64,000 bases of DNA from NCBI GenBank assembly GCA_019022495.1, contig JAFEKR010000004.1:2480001-2544000 (forward strand), read 5' to 3'. The stretch's first letter is position 1. Each line of letters opens with the position of its first letter. The DNA comes from Epichloe hybrida. Its lineage: Eukaryota; Ascomycota; Sordariomycetes; Hypocreales; Clavicipitaceae. Positions 41,456-54,715 of this stretch are shown in pieces. The notes beneath the pieces are model-generated. The model saw nothing but the letters and a program-made list of their open reading frames with translations. It ran no database searches and was not told where the DNA came from. A program made the position numbers and the translations under genes.

Positions 41456-44400
41456 AATTAATCTCCCTTAACCTTTTTAAGGATATAAACTATTAGCTAG
41501 ATTATTATATAGCTAATACTCTAAAGATCTATAAGAAACATACTAGTACCTTATAATAATAAAGCTATAGATAATTAGGAAAATAAAGAACCCTTATAAT
41601 TTAGAACTATAGATAATAATAGGGTGTAATAAACACTACTTAATCCTAATTTAGGTAGAGGTATAGATAATATAACTAAAGAAAAAAGGGCATTATAGTA
41701 ATAATATAAGGTTATATAATCTAAGCTATATTGCCTTTAGAGAAAATAAGAGATCTTATAGATAAAGGTATAAATTAAAGAGCTTAAGGTAAATCTAGAA
41801 TTAGCTGAACCTTAATCTAAACCTATAATTACCCCTTAGTCTAGACTTATAGTTACCCCTTAAATATTAGCTATAATTTTACCTATAGTTTATAGTAATA
41901 TAGTAGTAATTATATAGTAAGGTAATCTTATTAAAATATAAATAAAAATGCCTATATATAAAGAGAAAATATATAAAAGCCTATAGAATTTCTTAGTAAA
42001 CTTAGATATACTATTTAAATTAAACTACTATACCTTTAAGAATAATATAACTAAGGTAATACATATAGGTAGCTGCCTAGCTAGTAATATAAAGCAATAG
42101 TAAATATATTATATAACTATAAATAAGTATATAGATTATTTATTAATTACTTAAGTAAATTTTCTAGAATAGCTAAAAACTAGAATAATAAATATAGGTA
42201 TAAGACACTTAGAAGTAATAAGGTTATTACTAAATCTTAGGTAAAAGAATAACTAATTATTTTAATCCTTTATATAAGCCTAGGATAAGGTAAAAGCTAA
42301 GTTACCTAAAGAAATCCCTATATATCTAAGAATTATAATCTTTCTAAATAGCTTAAATAATACTATAAGGAAGTAAATAATTAGTTAAGAGATCCTAATA
42401 ACCTAAAGCTAACTATAAGGCTAGGGTAAGAAAGCAAAGGTTATAATAGGTTTAGGCTAAAATAATAAAAAAGGTTAGGACTTTAAGAGAAAAAGGTAAT
42501 GCTCTTATTTTATATTACCTATAGATAAGGCATAGTAATAGAGTAAAGACTAAGGGAAAAGATTATCCCTAGTATACTATAAATATAAAAAGCCTAGGTA
42601 TACTATACTAACTTATTAAGCACTAGATTATTTTACTTATAAAAGTACTAAATATATAACTAAGAAGCATAGGGAAAGTAATAATAAAGCTATATCTCCT
42701 AATATAATACTAGTTTAATTAGTATAAACCTAGGAATATAATCTTACTATAGAATACCCTATAGATAATAAAATAAGAATATAGGTATCTTTATAATAAG
42801 ATAACTAGTAATTAGCTATATAAGCGCTATTTAATATAGGTATATAGTCTTTAATAATTTATCTAAAATTATTATTAAAAAGGATTAGAAAAATATAATT
42901 TAATTAGATAGAATATTAGAGAGTGTAAGTAAAAAAGTGATTTTATATTAAGGAATTCTAAAAAAATTAGTTAAGATAAAAGATAGTATAGGATTTATAA
43001 AGGTTTACTAAGTTAGTTACTTTATTACTAATATAAGTAAAGGGATAATTCTAGGTATAAACTAGATTAAAGAGTATTTACTTATAATTATATATTAGAA
43101 GTATAAATACTAGAGATATCTAGTAATAATAAAATACCTTTTCTTTACTTATAGTAAGTGATAAGTATATAAAAAGAAAAAAATAGTAGTAGTTACTTTA
43201 TTATTAGGAGTAATAAAAATTAAGCTAAGTATTTTAGAAAATAAAAAATAAAAATAAAAAGGAGAAAGCTAATTAAAGGACCTAGTAGTAATAGATATAT
43301 AAATAAATAGTAAAGTAGCTATATAAATCCTTAAGTATACTTATTTATAGTAAAAAAGTAAAGGTATTATAGTTATACTAATTTTAGAAAATATAAGTAG
43401 TAAAGAAGCTATGTTAAATTAAAATAAGAGTACTAAACGCCCTATACTAATAATCCTAGAAGAATATAGGGAGTTTATAGATATTTTTTCTAAAGAGTTA
43501 GTAAGTAAGCTTTTTAAACTAGGAGGTTATACTTATATAATTAAATTAGAAGAAAGGAAAACACTACCTTAAGGGCCTATATATAATTTAGCTAAAAGGG
43601 AGCTAGAGGTTCTTAGAAAGTACCTTATAAGTGCATAGCTTAAAGGGTAAATTAGAAGATTAGTTAGCCTAGCTAAAGCCCTAATTTTATTTATTTTAAA
43701 GAAAGGAGGGAAATTAAGGCTTTATATGAATTATAAGGGCTTAAATAAGATTATAATTAAGAATAAGGCCCCTTTACCCCTTATTACTAAAATTCTTAAT
43801 TAATTAGTAAGCATAGTTATTTTTATAGTCTTAGATTTAAAAGATACATATTACTAGCTATGTATTTGCTTAGGTAATAAGTAGAAAATAGCGTTTTATT
43901 ATTAATATAGCTACTTTAAATATCTAGTAATACTATTTAAATTAGTTAATATACTAGGGACTTTTTAAAAGTATATTAATAATGCTCTTAAAGGACTTAT
44001 TAATAAGACTTATATTATCTATCTAGATAATACGCTAATATATAGTAGTAAGGTTAAAGATTATATAAAGCATATTAAATAAGTTTTATATAGGTTTAAA
44101 GAGGTAAGTCTTTTTATTAACCTTAAGAAGTGTTAATTTTTAGTTAAGGAAGTTAAATTTTTAGGCTTTAAGATATTAAAGAAAGGTATTATAATAAACC
44201 TAGTAAGAGTTAAAGTAATTATAACCTAGCTAATACTATGTAGCGTTTTTAATATTTAGTTATTTCTTGGTTTTACTAGATTTTACTACTATTTTATTAA
44301 ATAGTATAGTAAAGTTATTATTCTATTAATAGATTGCCTTAGAGGGAATTAACTAGTGATATTTAAACTAAAACCCTATAAGCTAGCTATATTTAGAGAG

Positions 44401-45375
44401 CTTTAATAAAGATTTTAGGAAGCGCTAATTTTAGTGCATTTTAACTTACTTATATATCTTAGAGTAAAGATAAATATATCTAGACATGTAATTAGGGCTA
44501 TACTTATAATATTAGTGCTAGGTTACTAGCACCTAGTTATGTTTATGTTAAGGAAAATAACTAATACTAAATTATGATATTTAATACCTAATAGCAAATT
44601 ATTAGCTATCTAAGAGGCTTTTTACATATAGAGACATTATCTTGCTTATTTAGCTTATATAATTAAAGTTATTATAGATTATTTAAACTATAAGTACCTC
44701 ACTATAAAGCCTAAGCTTACTAGTAAGTAAGTAACTATACTTAATAAGCTTTATCCTTTTAATTTTAAGATTATGTATTATATAAGGAAATTAAATCCTA
44801 CTAATTTACTTTTAAGAAAACTAGATTTTATAAGTAAGGTAAGGAAAGAGAAAGTAATAACTATATAACTTCTTACCTTCTTATCTAAATTTATAAATAC
44901 TAAGAGATAGGAACACTATAGTAATATTATTAATACTATAGGCTCTATAAAAACATTACTTAATATAACTAATAGTTAGTTATAATAACACTATAATAAT
45001 ACTACTAATATCTAGGGTTTTAAAAAATTATAACTTAACTATATTCCTAAAGAACCTAATAATCTAGATAATCTTAGAAGAGTTATATTAGTAAGGTTAT
45101 TTAATACTTTTTATACTTTTATTAATAAGTAATAAGCTAGCTATAGTAATACTATTAGTACCTAGCATATACATTATTTATTACTTAATTATTTTAATTT
45201 TCCTATTAGACTAGCTATTTCTAATAGAGATAGACTAGTATAGGTTATTACTAGTAAGTGGCAAGGGCGCCCCTTAAAAACGTTACTTATTTATATCCTT
45301 ATAAGACTAGAAGTATTTATTAAACTAATTACTTATAGAGATATTATAGCTAGGATCTAATTTATTTAGAGAACC

Positions 45376-45661
45376 TGTTAGTTCCACTAAGGAACGTTCG
45401 CACTAGTGCAACGAGGTTGAATTCAATGAAGTTAATAATGATAATAATAGCTAATAGAAGAGAAGAGGGAGAAGGAGAGAAATCTAGCTAGAAGAGAAGG
45501 TAAGCAAAAAGGGGGAAAAGTAAGGCTACAGTGCAGTGCCACTGCTAACGGAGCAAGGTAGCTTGCGATATATCTAATCGCATCGCGTGCATCCCTTCAG
45601 TGGCTTTACTCTTTGGCTATAGTTAGACTATCTATTATCTAAAGGTCTAAAGGAAGCTACA
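45376..45661 (-). repeat. Copia 3' LTR (element orientation)
   Basis: 286 bp. It differs from its partner mainly by C-to-T/G-to-A changes, especially in the last 80 bp, where CpG and CpA sites kept in the other LTR are lost here. Confidence 0.88.
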
Positions 45662-48600
45662 CTAGCACTTTCTCTTTTCTTTGTGGCTAAAGGAGCCTAA
45701 AAACACAATAAAAATCAGATTAAAGGAAAGTGTATATAAGTGAATCCCTTAATAGGAATTCACAGTTCTTATTAGCTATTATAGCTTTGGTTATTCTAAT
45801 TAACCTAGTTATTATAATCTATACTTACATGCCTATTATGTTAATTCTCCCCTTTGCCTAACCTTATAGGTCTCTTAACCTATCCTTCCACATGAATTGT
45901 TAATTTGTTTAAATTAATTAAGGTTAAAAGGGCTAAATTTAGCGATGCCTTTATTATTATATTAGCTAGATTGTTGCTACTATTAATCTATCTAACTTTA
46001 TAGACTTCCCTTCTGTTATATAACTACTAAAGGGCTATAATATTAATTATTAGCTACTTCTCTTTTATTATGCCTAGCTTTATAAGGCATTTATATAATA
46101 AGAAAGAGTCTATATAGAGAATTATTAGGATCTAAGGCATCTTTAATCAGTCTATGATTATTTAAAGGGTTGTAAATATCGCGTACGTAATATTAGCACC
46201 TTAAACCATGCTATATAGCTTAGATATAAGTGCGTTACAGGTTACACGCTTGCTTTTTGTAAAGCTATACGTGATAATATTCCCTTTTAAGATAAAGGTG
46301 TTATTCTCCTTTATTACTTTATTACTAATTATAATAATGTATCTAATCTATAAACTTAGATCTTTGTTATTAGTAAGGGACCTATCTATAAATATAAAGA
46401 GCTTTGCTTCTTTAAGAGTTAAGGGGATATACTATAATCCCTGCTACTAATGCTTAATTTGCTACTTAAGGCGTTTATTAAGTCATAAGATATTATTAGC
46501 AAAGGGTTCTTAGTGTTATGCGGCAATTAATAGGTTATATAATGCCTCTAGTTAATAGACTGTCGTGATATAACTTCCTTAGGCTCTTTGCTTTACATAA
46601 TCTTACCTTACTATTAGTAATTAAGGGTTAATTTCCTTGATCTTCTAACTTTAGCTCTTTTAGGTTAGGGTTAGGGAGTTATTAGCATTCTAGGTTAAGA
46701 TATAGCTATTAAAGATAAGGGGATTCGTAGTTATAAGGCGTTGTTTTTCTTTAGCTATAAACTTCGCCTTCTTTAGCTATAAACTTCGCCTTCTAGAGCT
46801 CTTTTTCTTCTTTCTTAAAGAAGTTATTATCACTAAGGCCTAGCGTGTTATCCGTTTGCATCCCTATAATACTAAAGAGGTTTTTGTTATTTAGGGCTGT
46901 GATTAGTAGGCAGGGATTGTATGTTAAGGTTATTATGTTAAGATTATCCCTATAGTGGCAAAAATATGTTGCCTACTAGTAGGTTCTAGCCTCTACAATC
47001 CTATAAAGGGGCTTAATAACCTCTATTATTATGCCTTTTAGAAAGAGGTATATAATTTACTTTAGTAACTTTATAATAATTAGCCTATTTAGGGTTATTT
47101 AGGATTAAACGTAAGCTTACGTGATGTCTTATAGCTAAAGGTAAATTCCCTTTTGCTTTAATAACAGAGTAAGGGCTATAATAATCCGTTAGCTTAATCA
47201 CTATATTATTAGTAATTAGGTTAAGATAGCCTCTTTTCCTCTGTTATTATGCCCTTGTATAATAAGGCGCGATTTCTTATATAGTGTTTTAGTGCCTTTA
47301 CCTTTAATCTCTTAGACTATATAAGAATTAAAGATCTAGTAGCCTCTGTGCTTTGCTAGATTAAACATCGTGAATCTAAATATATTATAAGCTTATAATG
47401 CGTTAATCTTAGCTTAATTAGATTATTTAAAGGGGCTCCCTAGGGTTATAATCTTTCCCTCTTAGTAAAGTTAAAGGGTAAGGTTCTAGTTAGCCTCTTT
47501 TTTTACTATAAGAAATACTATGTTTAGCACTTCTCTAGCTATAATCTTTTTAATTAATGCTTTCTCTTAGTCTTTATTAATAAATATAAGGGGCTCTGTA
47601 AGTTTAATAAGCTCCTTAGGATTATAAACCTAGGCCTTAATTACCTTTACTTTTACTTCCTTAGGGCTACTAGCTTTATAGCTTTCTATAAGGGTAGCTT
47701 TAGCTACCTTAAGGCTTACTATAAGTTCTTTAACTCTATAGCTTCCTATAGGATTACCTTTAGCCTTAATAGCCTCTATAGGCTTCTCTATACCCTTATT
47801 AATAAAGAATTAAACTATAAGGTTTTTCCTTAGCCTCCCTTGCTTTCTCTTAACTAGTATCTCTTCCTTTTCTTTTACCTTATTACCCTTTATAGATAGC
47901 TTATCCCTCCTAGCTCTCTTAGCCCCTTCTTATAATAAGACTATAGTATTAGAGGGGGCTATAGTATAGGAAGGGGCTATATTATAGGCAAGGACCTCTA
48001 GGCCTAGGTTATGCTCCCTAATATCCTAAAGGCTTTACTTATTAGCCCCTATATACTATAGGTCCTTATAGTATAGCTTTACTACTATAAAGTAAAACTT
48101 AGCTAGGCTATAGGGCATCTTAACTATATAGGTCTCCCTATTAGTAGCTAATAGCTTATAAGGGCTATACTATTTACCTTTTTCTCTTTATATATATATA
48201 TTAGCCTATAGTAGTAGCTAATGTATTAGCAATATATTAGGGCTATTCTAGGCGCTAAGGGCCTTATAAACCTATCTCTTAGCTAGGTAATAGCGGACTT
48301 TATTAGTTACCTTCTAAATTACTTTAGCTTATTAAATAATAAAGACACTTAGTAATAACTTATTTATTATCTATAAGTAAGCTCTAAAGACTAGTAAGGT
48401 TAGCATAAGGCTATTAGGGCTTACTAAGTTATTAATAGCTTTAATAGCTATTTAGAGTTACTGCTTAGGAGTAATTTCCTTACTAATTAAGTCTATAATA
48501 ATATTATAGGCCTAGTAAAGAGGTTTATAATATCTCTTAACCTTTCTAATACTATTATAGGCTTTAATAAGCATCTTATTAATATTAATTAACATTAAGC

Positions 48601-51600
48601 AAGCATAATGCTTAAATTTAGCTAAGGTAAAGTTATTACTAGCATTATAAATAATCTAGTCTAGAGGGCCTAGATATGTATTAATCTAGCACTCTCTAAT
48701 TATATCCTAGATATCATAAGCTTTCTGCTTCTTAGGGTTAAGGAATTAGGCCGCTTAAAATAAGGTTACTAAATTAATAATATAAAGGACTAGCTAGCTA
48801 TTAATTTGCATAATATTAATAATAATCTTATAGTTAAAGTTATAGTTATCTTTAAGGGAGAATTTAAACTAGCTAGGGCCTTTTCTATTTATCTAATAAT
48901 AGTAATAGACTTTAGTAAGCTTCTTAATTACATAGCGTTTAATATTATAACTAGCTTATTAAAGGATCTTTATAAGCTATTAAATTAAGGGATAACTAAA
49001 CCTTTAGTAAAGTTAATAAATCTCTCCTTCTAATAGGTAAAAAGTAGTGGTTTCTCTTGCCTCTAGAAGCTACTAAGGGTAGCCCTATTTGCGCATAATA
49101 GGTATAGTCTTATTATTTTAAATTAACATATTAGTAAGGTTATTAATCTTAACCTTTATTTTATCTATATTAGTAAGGGAAAAGAGAAAGGGTGTGGTAA
49201 TATTAAGGATATAGAAGTTAATTTAGCTAAGCTTTATAGGCATATAAATAACGCTACGTGTTATTACTAATCTAGCACTAAAGTAAATAACTTCTAGGTT
49301 ATAAGGTTTAATTATTAATAATAGCATTAATCTTAGTAAGGCTTTGGCTTATGCTAGACTAGTAGTTAATTAGCCTAAGGCTCCTATATCTAGTATAATT
49401 CCTCTAAAGATCTCTTTAGAATAGTGTTCTTTAGAGGTATAATAGATTAAATTATCTTTATTAGAAGCCTCTTTAAGGTATAGCTCTTGCTTAAGTAAGG
49501 CATGTTAAAAAGCTTAATTCTTAAGCGTTATAAGGATATTAACATTATCTATTATTTATAATCCTACGTAGAAGAATTATGTAATGCTAAGTTATGCCTT
49601 TAATAATAGCTTTTTCTTAACATTATTATCGCTATTATCTTAGTCCTAAGTGAAGGCCTTAAGCTATATTTCCTAGTCTTTTATTTCCTCTTTATTATCA
49701 CTATTATTTCCTTTAAATAAAATAAGAAATGCCTAAAACTTCTTCTTTATAGGAGGTAAATAATAGTTCTTACTAGCTTACTACCTCTCTTTCTCTTTTT
49801 AATATTTAGCATTAGTGTGGTTTAATAACTAGTAGCTACTCTTACTATAAATAAAGCATTGCTTAGGTTATCTAGAGTTACTATAATAACCTCCTTTTCC
49901 TTAGTCTCTTTAATTTTATTAGCTATATTAGCAGTCTATAAATATTGCCTCTAATAGGTCTTTATCTTAATACTAGTAGTATTAGTTACTCCTTATATTA
50001 CTCTCTGTAATTATAATTAATTTATAAAGATTACTAGTAAGGTTCTTAAAGCCTAGCGTGTGTATATACTTCACTACCTAATATTTAGGGATACTAGAGA
50101 CTACATTTAAGGTTTGCTTATAGAGCTTTATATTTACTATATTAGAGGGGTATAGCCCTCTATAAACTCTCTTTAAGGTAGTTAATAAAATCTTAAGGCA
50201 CTTAAGCTTAGTCTTATTAAGGTTCTAAGTAATAATATTCTTAAGAGTTATATTACTCTATTTATATTAGTAAAATTATTAATTACTCTTTATCTTAAAG
50301 CATTAATAGATATTTATAATTATCTCTTTATATAAGAGGTTCTTACTAGTAAGGTAATTAAGAAAGTGCTATTTAGTATCTCCTATTAATATAATAAGGA
50401 ATGCTTTACTAAAATATAACTTAAGGAGGTTAATCTAGTTATACTTACTCTTAAAAAGTATAAGCTTTAGCAAGAGAAAGTTATATAGCTTTTTACTATA
50501 ATAGTTACTATTCTTATATATCTTTATAAGCTTAGAGATTTTCTTTATAATTTACTTATTAAAAGGAAGGTATTAGGGAGGGAAATTAAACTATTAAGGG
50601 TTAAGCTCTTAATATAACTAAGATTATTATAGGGGTTCTTATAGAGAATATAGTAATTATTCCCTTTAGGAGCTAGGAACATTAGGTAAGGTCTTTATAG
50701 TAGTGGCCTATAGAGGTTATATTTAAGGCAGTTTAAAGGATCTTAACCTTTCTTCTAGCTAATAAGGCATTAAGGTTTAATAAAGCACTTCTTTAAGTAA
50801 TGCTAGGATTAGATATCCTAGGCCTTGTTTAATAAGAATGCTGTAATCTTATAAAGAGTTACGTAGCTCTCTTATAATGTCCTTATTTGCTCTTTTAAAG
50901 GTATCCTTAGACTAGCCTTTAAAGTCCTCTTAGAATAATTCCTAGAGGTTATTATCTCTCTAGCCTTAACGCTTACTAAGGTTAATAAACCTTATAATAT
51001 AATTATTAAGCTTAGGCTATATAGTAGTCTTAGGATCTAGATTATTAGATTCTTTCTAATCTCTTATAAGCTTACTAGCAAGTGGTTATAGATATAGCAG
51101 GAGTTTATTCTCTTAAGGTCTTTTAAGGATAATTATCTTTAAAGATACTTATAGGGGTTTAGAGAAAAGGGGCGTGTTTTAGGGAGTGCCCCTTATTATT
51201 CTTTTACCCTCTAATTCTATCCCTCTAGTAATGTTAGTCTTAAATTAACAAGGCTAATAAAAATAGGGTAAAAGTGTTATAATTAACACGATAAAGCCTA
51301 GAGCTTTGCTTATAAAATAAGCAGGATAAATAGGATAAATAAGATAAATAGGACGGAATAAACAGGATAAACAGAATAGGATAAATAGGATTAGTAGGAT
51401 TAATAGGATTAACAGGATAAATAAAGGGAAATAACAAAAAACAACGGAAAAAGTATAAAAGAGGGAAAAACAGCAAAAAGAGAGAAGAGTAGGCCGCAAA
51501 GATAGCGCAAAAACAGAAACAACTTAATGTTTAAAACACTAAGGCATAAAAAGCTATAAAGAGAGAAGAGAGGTTGTAAAGAGAGTGTAAAAGGAGGTTA

Positions 51601-51948
51601 TATAGGTTAGCTAGCTTAGCTAAGGATTGTTTTTAACGTTAGGTTTAAATAAAATACCTTATGGCAATAGATTTAGTTATTTAGTTAGTTTTCTTGTAAT
51701 AGATAATAAGATTAATAATTAACTAAATATCCTAAAGGCCTAAGAGTTAATAGATTAATCTCTTAGAAGTCTAATAAGCCTATTACTAGGATTCTAGTCT
51801 ATCTTCCTTTAGCACACTCTATAGTTATGCCTCTTTACTATAATAACTGTTAATTTAGCATAACAAGGAGTAGTGGCTATGGCGTTTGCAGAAATATCTC
51901 TTCTTATAATACCTAACTTATCTATAGTTATAGTTAACTACTAATTAG
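45662..51948 (-). pseudogene. Decayed copia polyprotein
   Basis: Minus strand, with stops. Integrase core text: LVLYIINLVTLF and AYDI.DIIREC.INTYLGPLD followed by IIYNASNNF, matching the VDxATxFQAARW...CWIxxYLGPPDxIxxDAGKNF pattern of fungal copia. RT text: KPLYRIVEARTY, TYNPCLLIT and GMQTDNTLGLSD, the fungal copia version of the YVDD block (QTDDTL, second D mutated). KKEEKEL.KAKFIAK follows. The 48806-48988 plus-strand open frame is antisense to integrase and not a gene. Confidence 0.8.
51328..51423. repeat. AGGATAAATA-type minisatellite in the copia leader
   Basis: About ten imperfect 9-10-bp units (AGGATAAAT, AGGATTAGT, AGGATTAAC) in tandem between the copia 5' LTR and coding region. A minus-strand Ile/Leu/Pro-rich open frame (51240-51499) is a by-product of this array. 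Confidence 0.8.
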
Positions 51949-52234
51949 TGTTAGTTCCACTAAGGAACGTTCGCACTAGTGCAATAAGGTTAAATTCAAT
52001 GAAGTTAATAATAATAATAATAGCTAATAGAAGAGAAGAGGGAGAAGGAGAGGAATCTAGCTAGAAGAGAAGGTAAGCAAAAAGGGGGAAAAGTAAGGCT
52101 ATAGTGCGGTGCCACTGCTAACGAAGCAGGGTAGCTCGCGATGCATCTAATCGCATTGCGTGCATCCCTTCGGTGGCTTCACTCTTTAGCCACGGTCGGA
52201 CTATCTATCGTCCGAAGGTCCGAAGGAAGCCACA
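51949..52234 (-). repeat. Copia 5' LTR (element orientation)
   Basis: 286 bp, the better preserved copy. Its outer 80 bp (in plus sense ending GTCCGAAGGAAGCCACA) retain many CpG and CpA sites. The CA end abuts the GAACC duplication. Confidence 0.88.
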
Positions 52235-52919
52235 GAACCTTTTCTAAGTTTAATTTTAACTTTCTAGAAAAGAGCTTAGAATTAAAACCCCTAATTTTAA
52301 GTCTTATTATATAAAGCATAGTAAGGTAATAACTTTACTATAGCTTAATTAAAGTTACTTAAAAGTAGTAATTTAGCTATATCCTAAATATAGTTAATTA
52401 GACCCTTTAAGCTATTAATATTTAAGAATTATATTTTTATTTCTCTAGGTATAAGGAAAGAAATTTTATTACTAACTTATAATAACCTTACTACTAGGCA
52501 CTAAGGAGTAAGTAAAACTCTTTATTAGATTATAAACTAATATTATTAGCTAATAATAAAGAAAGATATAAAGGTACACGTTAGTACTTATATAAATTAT
52601 TAGACTTTAAAACTAAGGCATTATAAACTATATAGTAAGCTAGCTATATTACTAGTGCTTAATTACTCCTTTTAAGAATTATTAATAGATTTTATTACTA
52701 GACTTTTACTAGTAAAAGATTTAAATTAAACCTATAATATAATTTTAGTTATTATTAACTATTTTATAAAATATAGTATTTATATCCCTGTTTTAATATA
52801 ACTAACTAGTAATAGGCTAGTAACTATGTTCTTAGAATATGTTTTTAGAGACTATAAAGCCCTAGAAAGTATTATAATAGACTAAGGTTTTATATTTACT
52901 AGTGGTTTCTAAACAGAGC

Positions 52920-53055
52920 TTTGTACTACACTACACTACATTTTGTAGTATTTGTAGTGTAGTGTAGTATACTACATACTACACTACACTACACTACACT
53001 ACATACTACACTATAAGAAATTTTTTTTACTACATGTAGTATTTGTAGTATTTTA
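52920..53055. repeat. Left subterminal ACTACACTAC repeats
   Basis: Direct and inverted copies of ACTACACTAC and ACTACATACT, with the complement GTAGTGTAGTG nested between them, so the tract can fold back. The same motifs recur at the right end. Subterminal repeats are typical binding sites of hAT transposases. Confidence 0.85.
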
Positions 53056-53062
53056 AAAAAAA

Positions 53063-53275
53063 ATAACTTATAATAACTAATAATAGCTTATAATAGCTTA
53101 TAATAGCTTATAATAGCTTATAATAGCTTATAATAGCTTATAATAGCTTATAATAGCTTATTATAGCTTATAATAGCTTATAATAGCTTATTATAGCTTA
53201 TTATAGCTTATTATAGCTTATTATAGCTTATAATAGCTTATAATAGCTTATATAGCTTATAATAGCTTACAAATT
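53063..53275. repeat. TAATAGCTTA 10-bp tandem array, about 21 units
   Basis: Units TAATAGCTTA with a TTATAGCTTA variant that appears in runs (about 53160-53225), consistent with local expansion of variants. One unit near 53250 lacks two bases. TAGCTTA/TAAGCTA gives weak two-fold symmetry. Confidence 0.9.
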
Positions 53276-53309
53276 TATTAGCTATTACTAATTAGTATTA
53301 GCTAGTATC

Positions 53310-53905
53310 TCCTTTAAGTAAAAATTATATATTAAAGCAAGAAAGCTATAGATAAGTTATAAATAAGTACTAAGACCCACTTTTATACTTACTTTTATAA
53401 AAATCTCTCTCTCTAAGTAAAAATCATATATCTAAGCATAAAAGCTATAGATAAGTTACTAATAGGTATAAGACCCATTTTTAGGCCCACTTTTATAAGA
53501 ATCCCACTTTTTATGTAAAAATCATATATTTAAGTAAGAAAGCTATAAAGAAGTTACTAATATTTATAAGGACCCACTTATAGACTCACTTTTATAAAAA
53601 TCCCTTCCACTAAGTAAAAGTTATAATATAAGTATAAAAGCTATAGATAAGTTACTAATAGGTATAAGACCCACTTTTGGACCCGCTTTTATATGAATTT
53701 CTCTTTTTAAGTAAAATTATGTATTTAAGTAAGAAAGCTATAAAGAAGTTACCTATAGTTATAAGGACCCACTTTTAGACCCACTTTTATATAAATTTCT
53801 CTTTTAAAGTAAAAATTATATATTTAAGCAAGAAAGCTATAAAGAAGTTACTAATAGTTATAAAGACCTACTTTTAGACTCACTTTTAGACCTTTTTTTA
53901 GACCT
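53310..53905. repeat. Six tandem 98-bp repeats
   Basis: The core GCTATA(G/A)A(T/G)AAGTTA starts at 53345, 53444, 53542, 53640, 53737 and 53836, a period of 97-99 bp. Each unit also carries GACCCACTTTT(A)-type and AAGTAAAAATTATATATTTAAG segments. Units fall into alternating types (AGATAAG versus AAAGAAG), suggesting duplication of a dimer. Confidence 0.88.
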
Positions 53906-54579
53906 GTTTTTAGAAAAAACTATATTACTAAGTAAGAAAACTAAAGATAATCTATATTATTTAAGTTACTTTTAAAGCTTATTTTTTAATAACTTTAATA
54001 CTAAGGAAAATTCATTATATATATTTATTAAATCTATAATTAAATATTTAATTTCTTCTTAAGTAACTTTACTTAGTACTTTTACTATTCCTTTTACTAA
54101 AAAAACCCTTAAAGTTAATATAATTATTTATAACTCTAATAAAATAGCTATATTACTAGGAACTTCTTTATTAGTTAAATTTTAATATTCTCTTATTAAT
54201 AAGATAGTTATATATATATATATAATATTATTAGAGTTTTAGTCTTATTTATATATAATAAAAATAATTTCTTTAGGGTAATTCCTATATTTTAAGTAAA
54301 AAAAAAGCATACTAAAATAAATAGTAAATCTAAATCTAAAGATATTAAGATAAAGTAACCTCTATAATTAAGGGAAAAAAATAGGTTATAATTATAAACA
54401 AAAATATACCTTATTTAGCTTCTATATACCTATAATTAGCTTAATAATCTTAATAATCTTAAACTTTAAGAATTTATAACTAAATAACTAAATTATAATA
54501 AAAAAAACAGCTAATATTAACTTAATTAAGAAAAATCTAAGGAATATTATAAAACTATATAATACCCCACTTTTTTTTA

Positions 54580-54715
54580 CTAATACTACATTTGTAGTAT
54601 TTGTAGTGTAGTGTAGTATTTACTACACTACACTACATACTACACTACACTAAAATCTACTACACTACATACTACAACGAAAGCCAAAATACTACATTTA
54701 CTACACTACATGCAA
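54580..54715. repeat. Right subterminal ACTACACTAC repeats
   Basis: Counterpart of the left tract: ATTTGTAGTATTTGTAGTGT and many CTACACTACA units immediately inside the right inverted repeat. Confidence 0.85.

Larger units (their letters stand above)
45376..52234 (-). mobile_element. Nested Ty1/copia LTR retrotransposon, 6859 bp, RIP-degraded
   Basis: LTRs of exactly 286 bp at 45376-45661 and 51949-52234 start TG and end CA (plus-strand sense). The element is flanked by GAACC on both sides (45371-45375 and 52235-52239). Comparison with copy B, which has GAGAACCTCTTCTAAG uninterrupted, confirms the empty site. Coding text is on the minus strand with integrase (about 48640-48810) before RT (about 46740-47000), the Ty1/copia order. 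A purine-rich tract (AAAGAAAAGAGAAAG, minus strand) lies directly before the 3' LTR at about 45666-45684. Confidence 0.9.

Noticed and set aside
46208..46450. 80-residue hydrophobic plus-strand frame
   Set aside because: Inside the copia body, antisense to decayed polyprotein; Ile/Leu-rich text is expected from AT-rich DNA.
53063..53275. Regular short repeats resembling a CRISPR array
   Set aside because: Units are head-to-tail with no spacers, in a eukaryotic transposon; it is a minisatellite.
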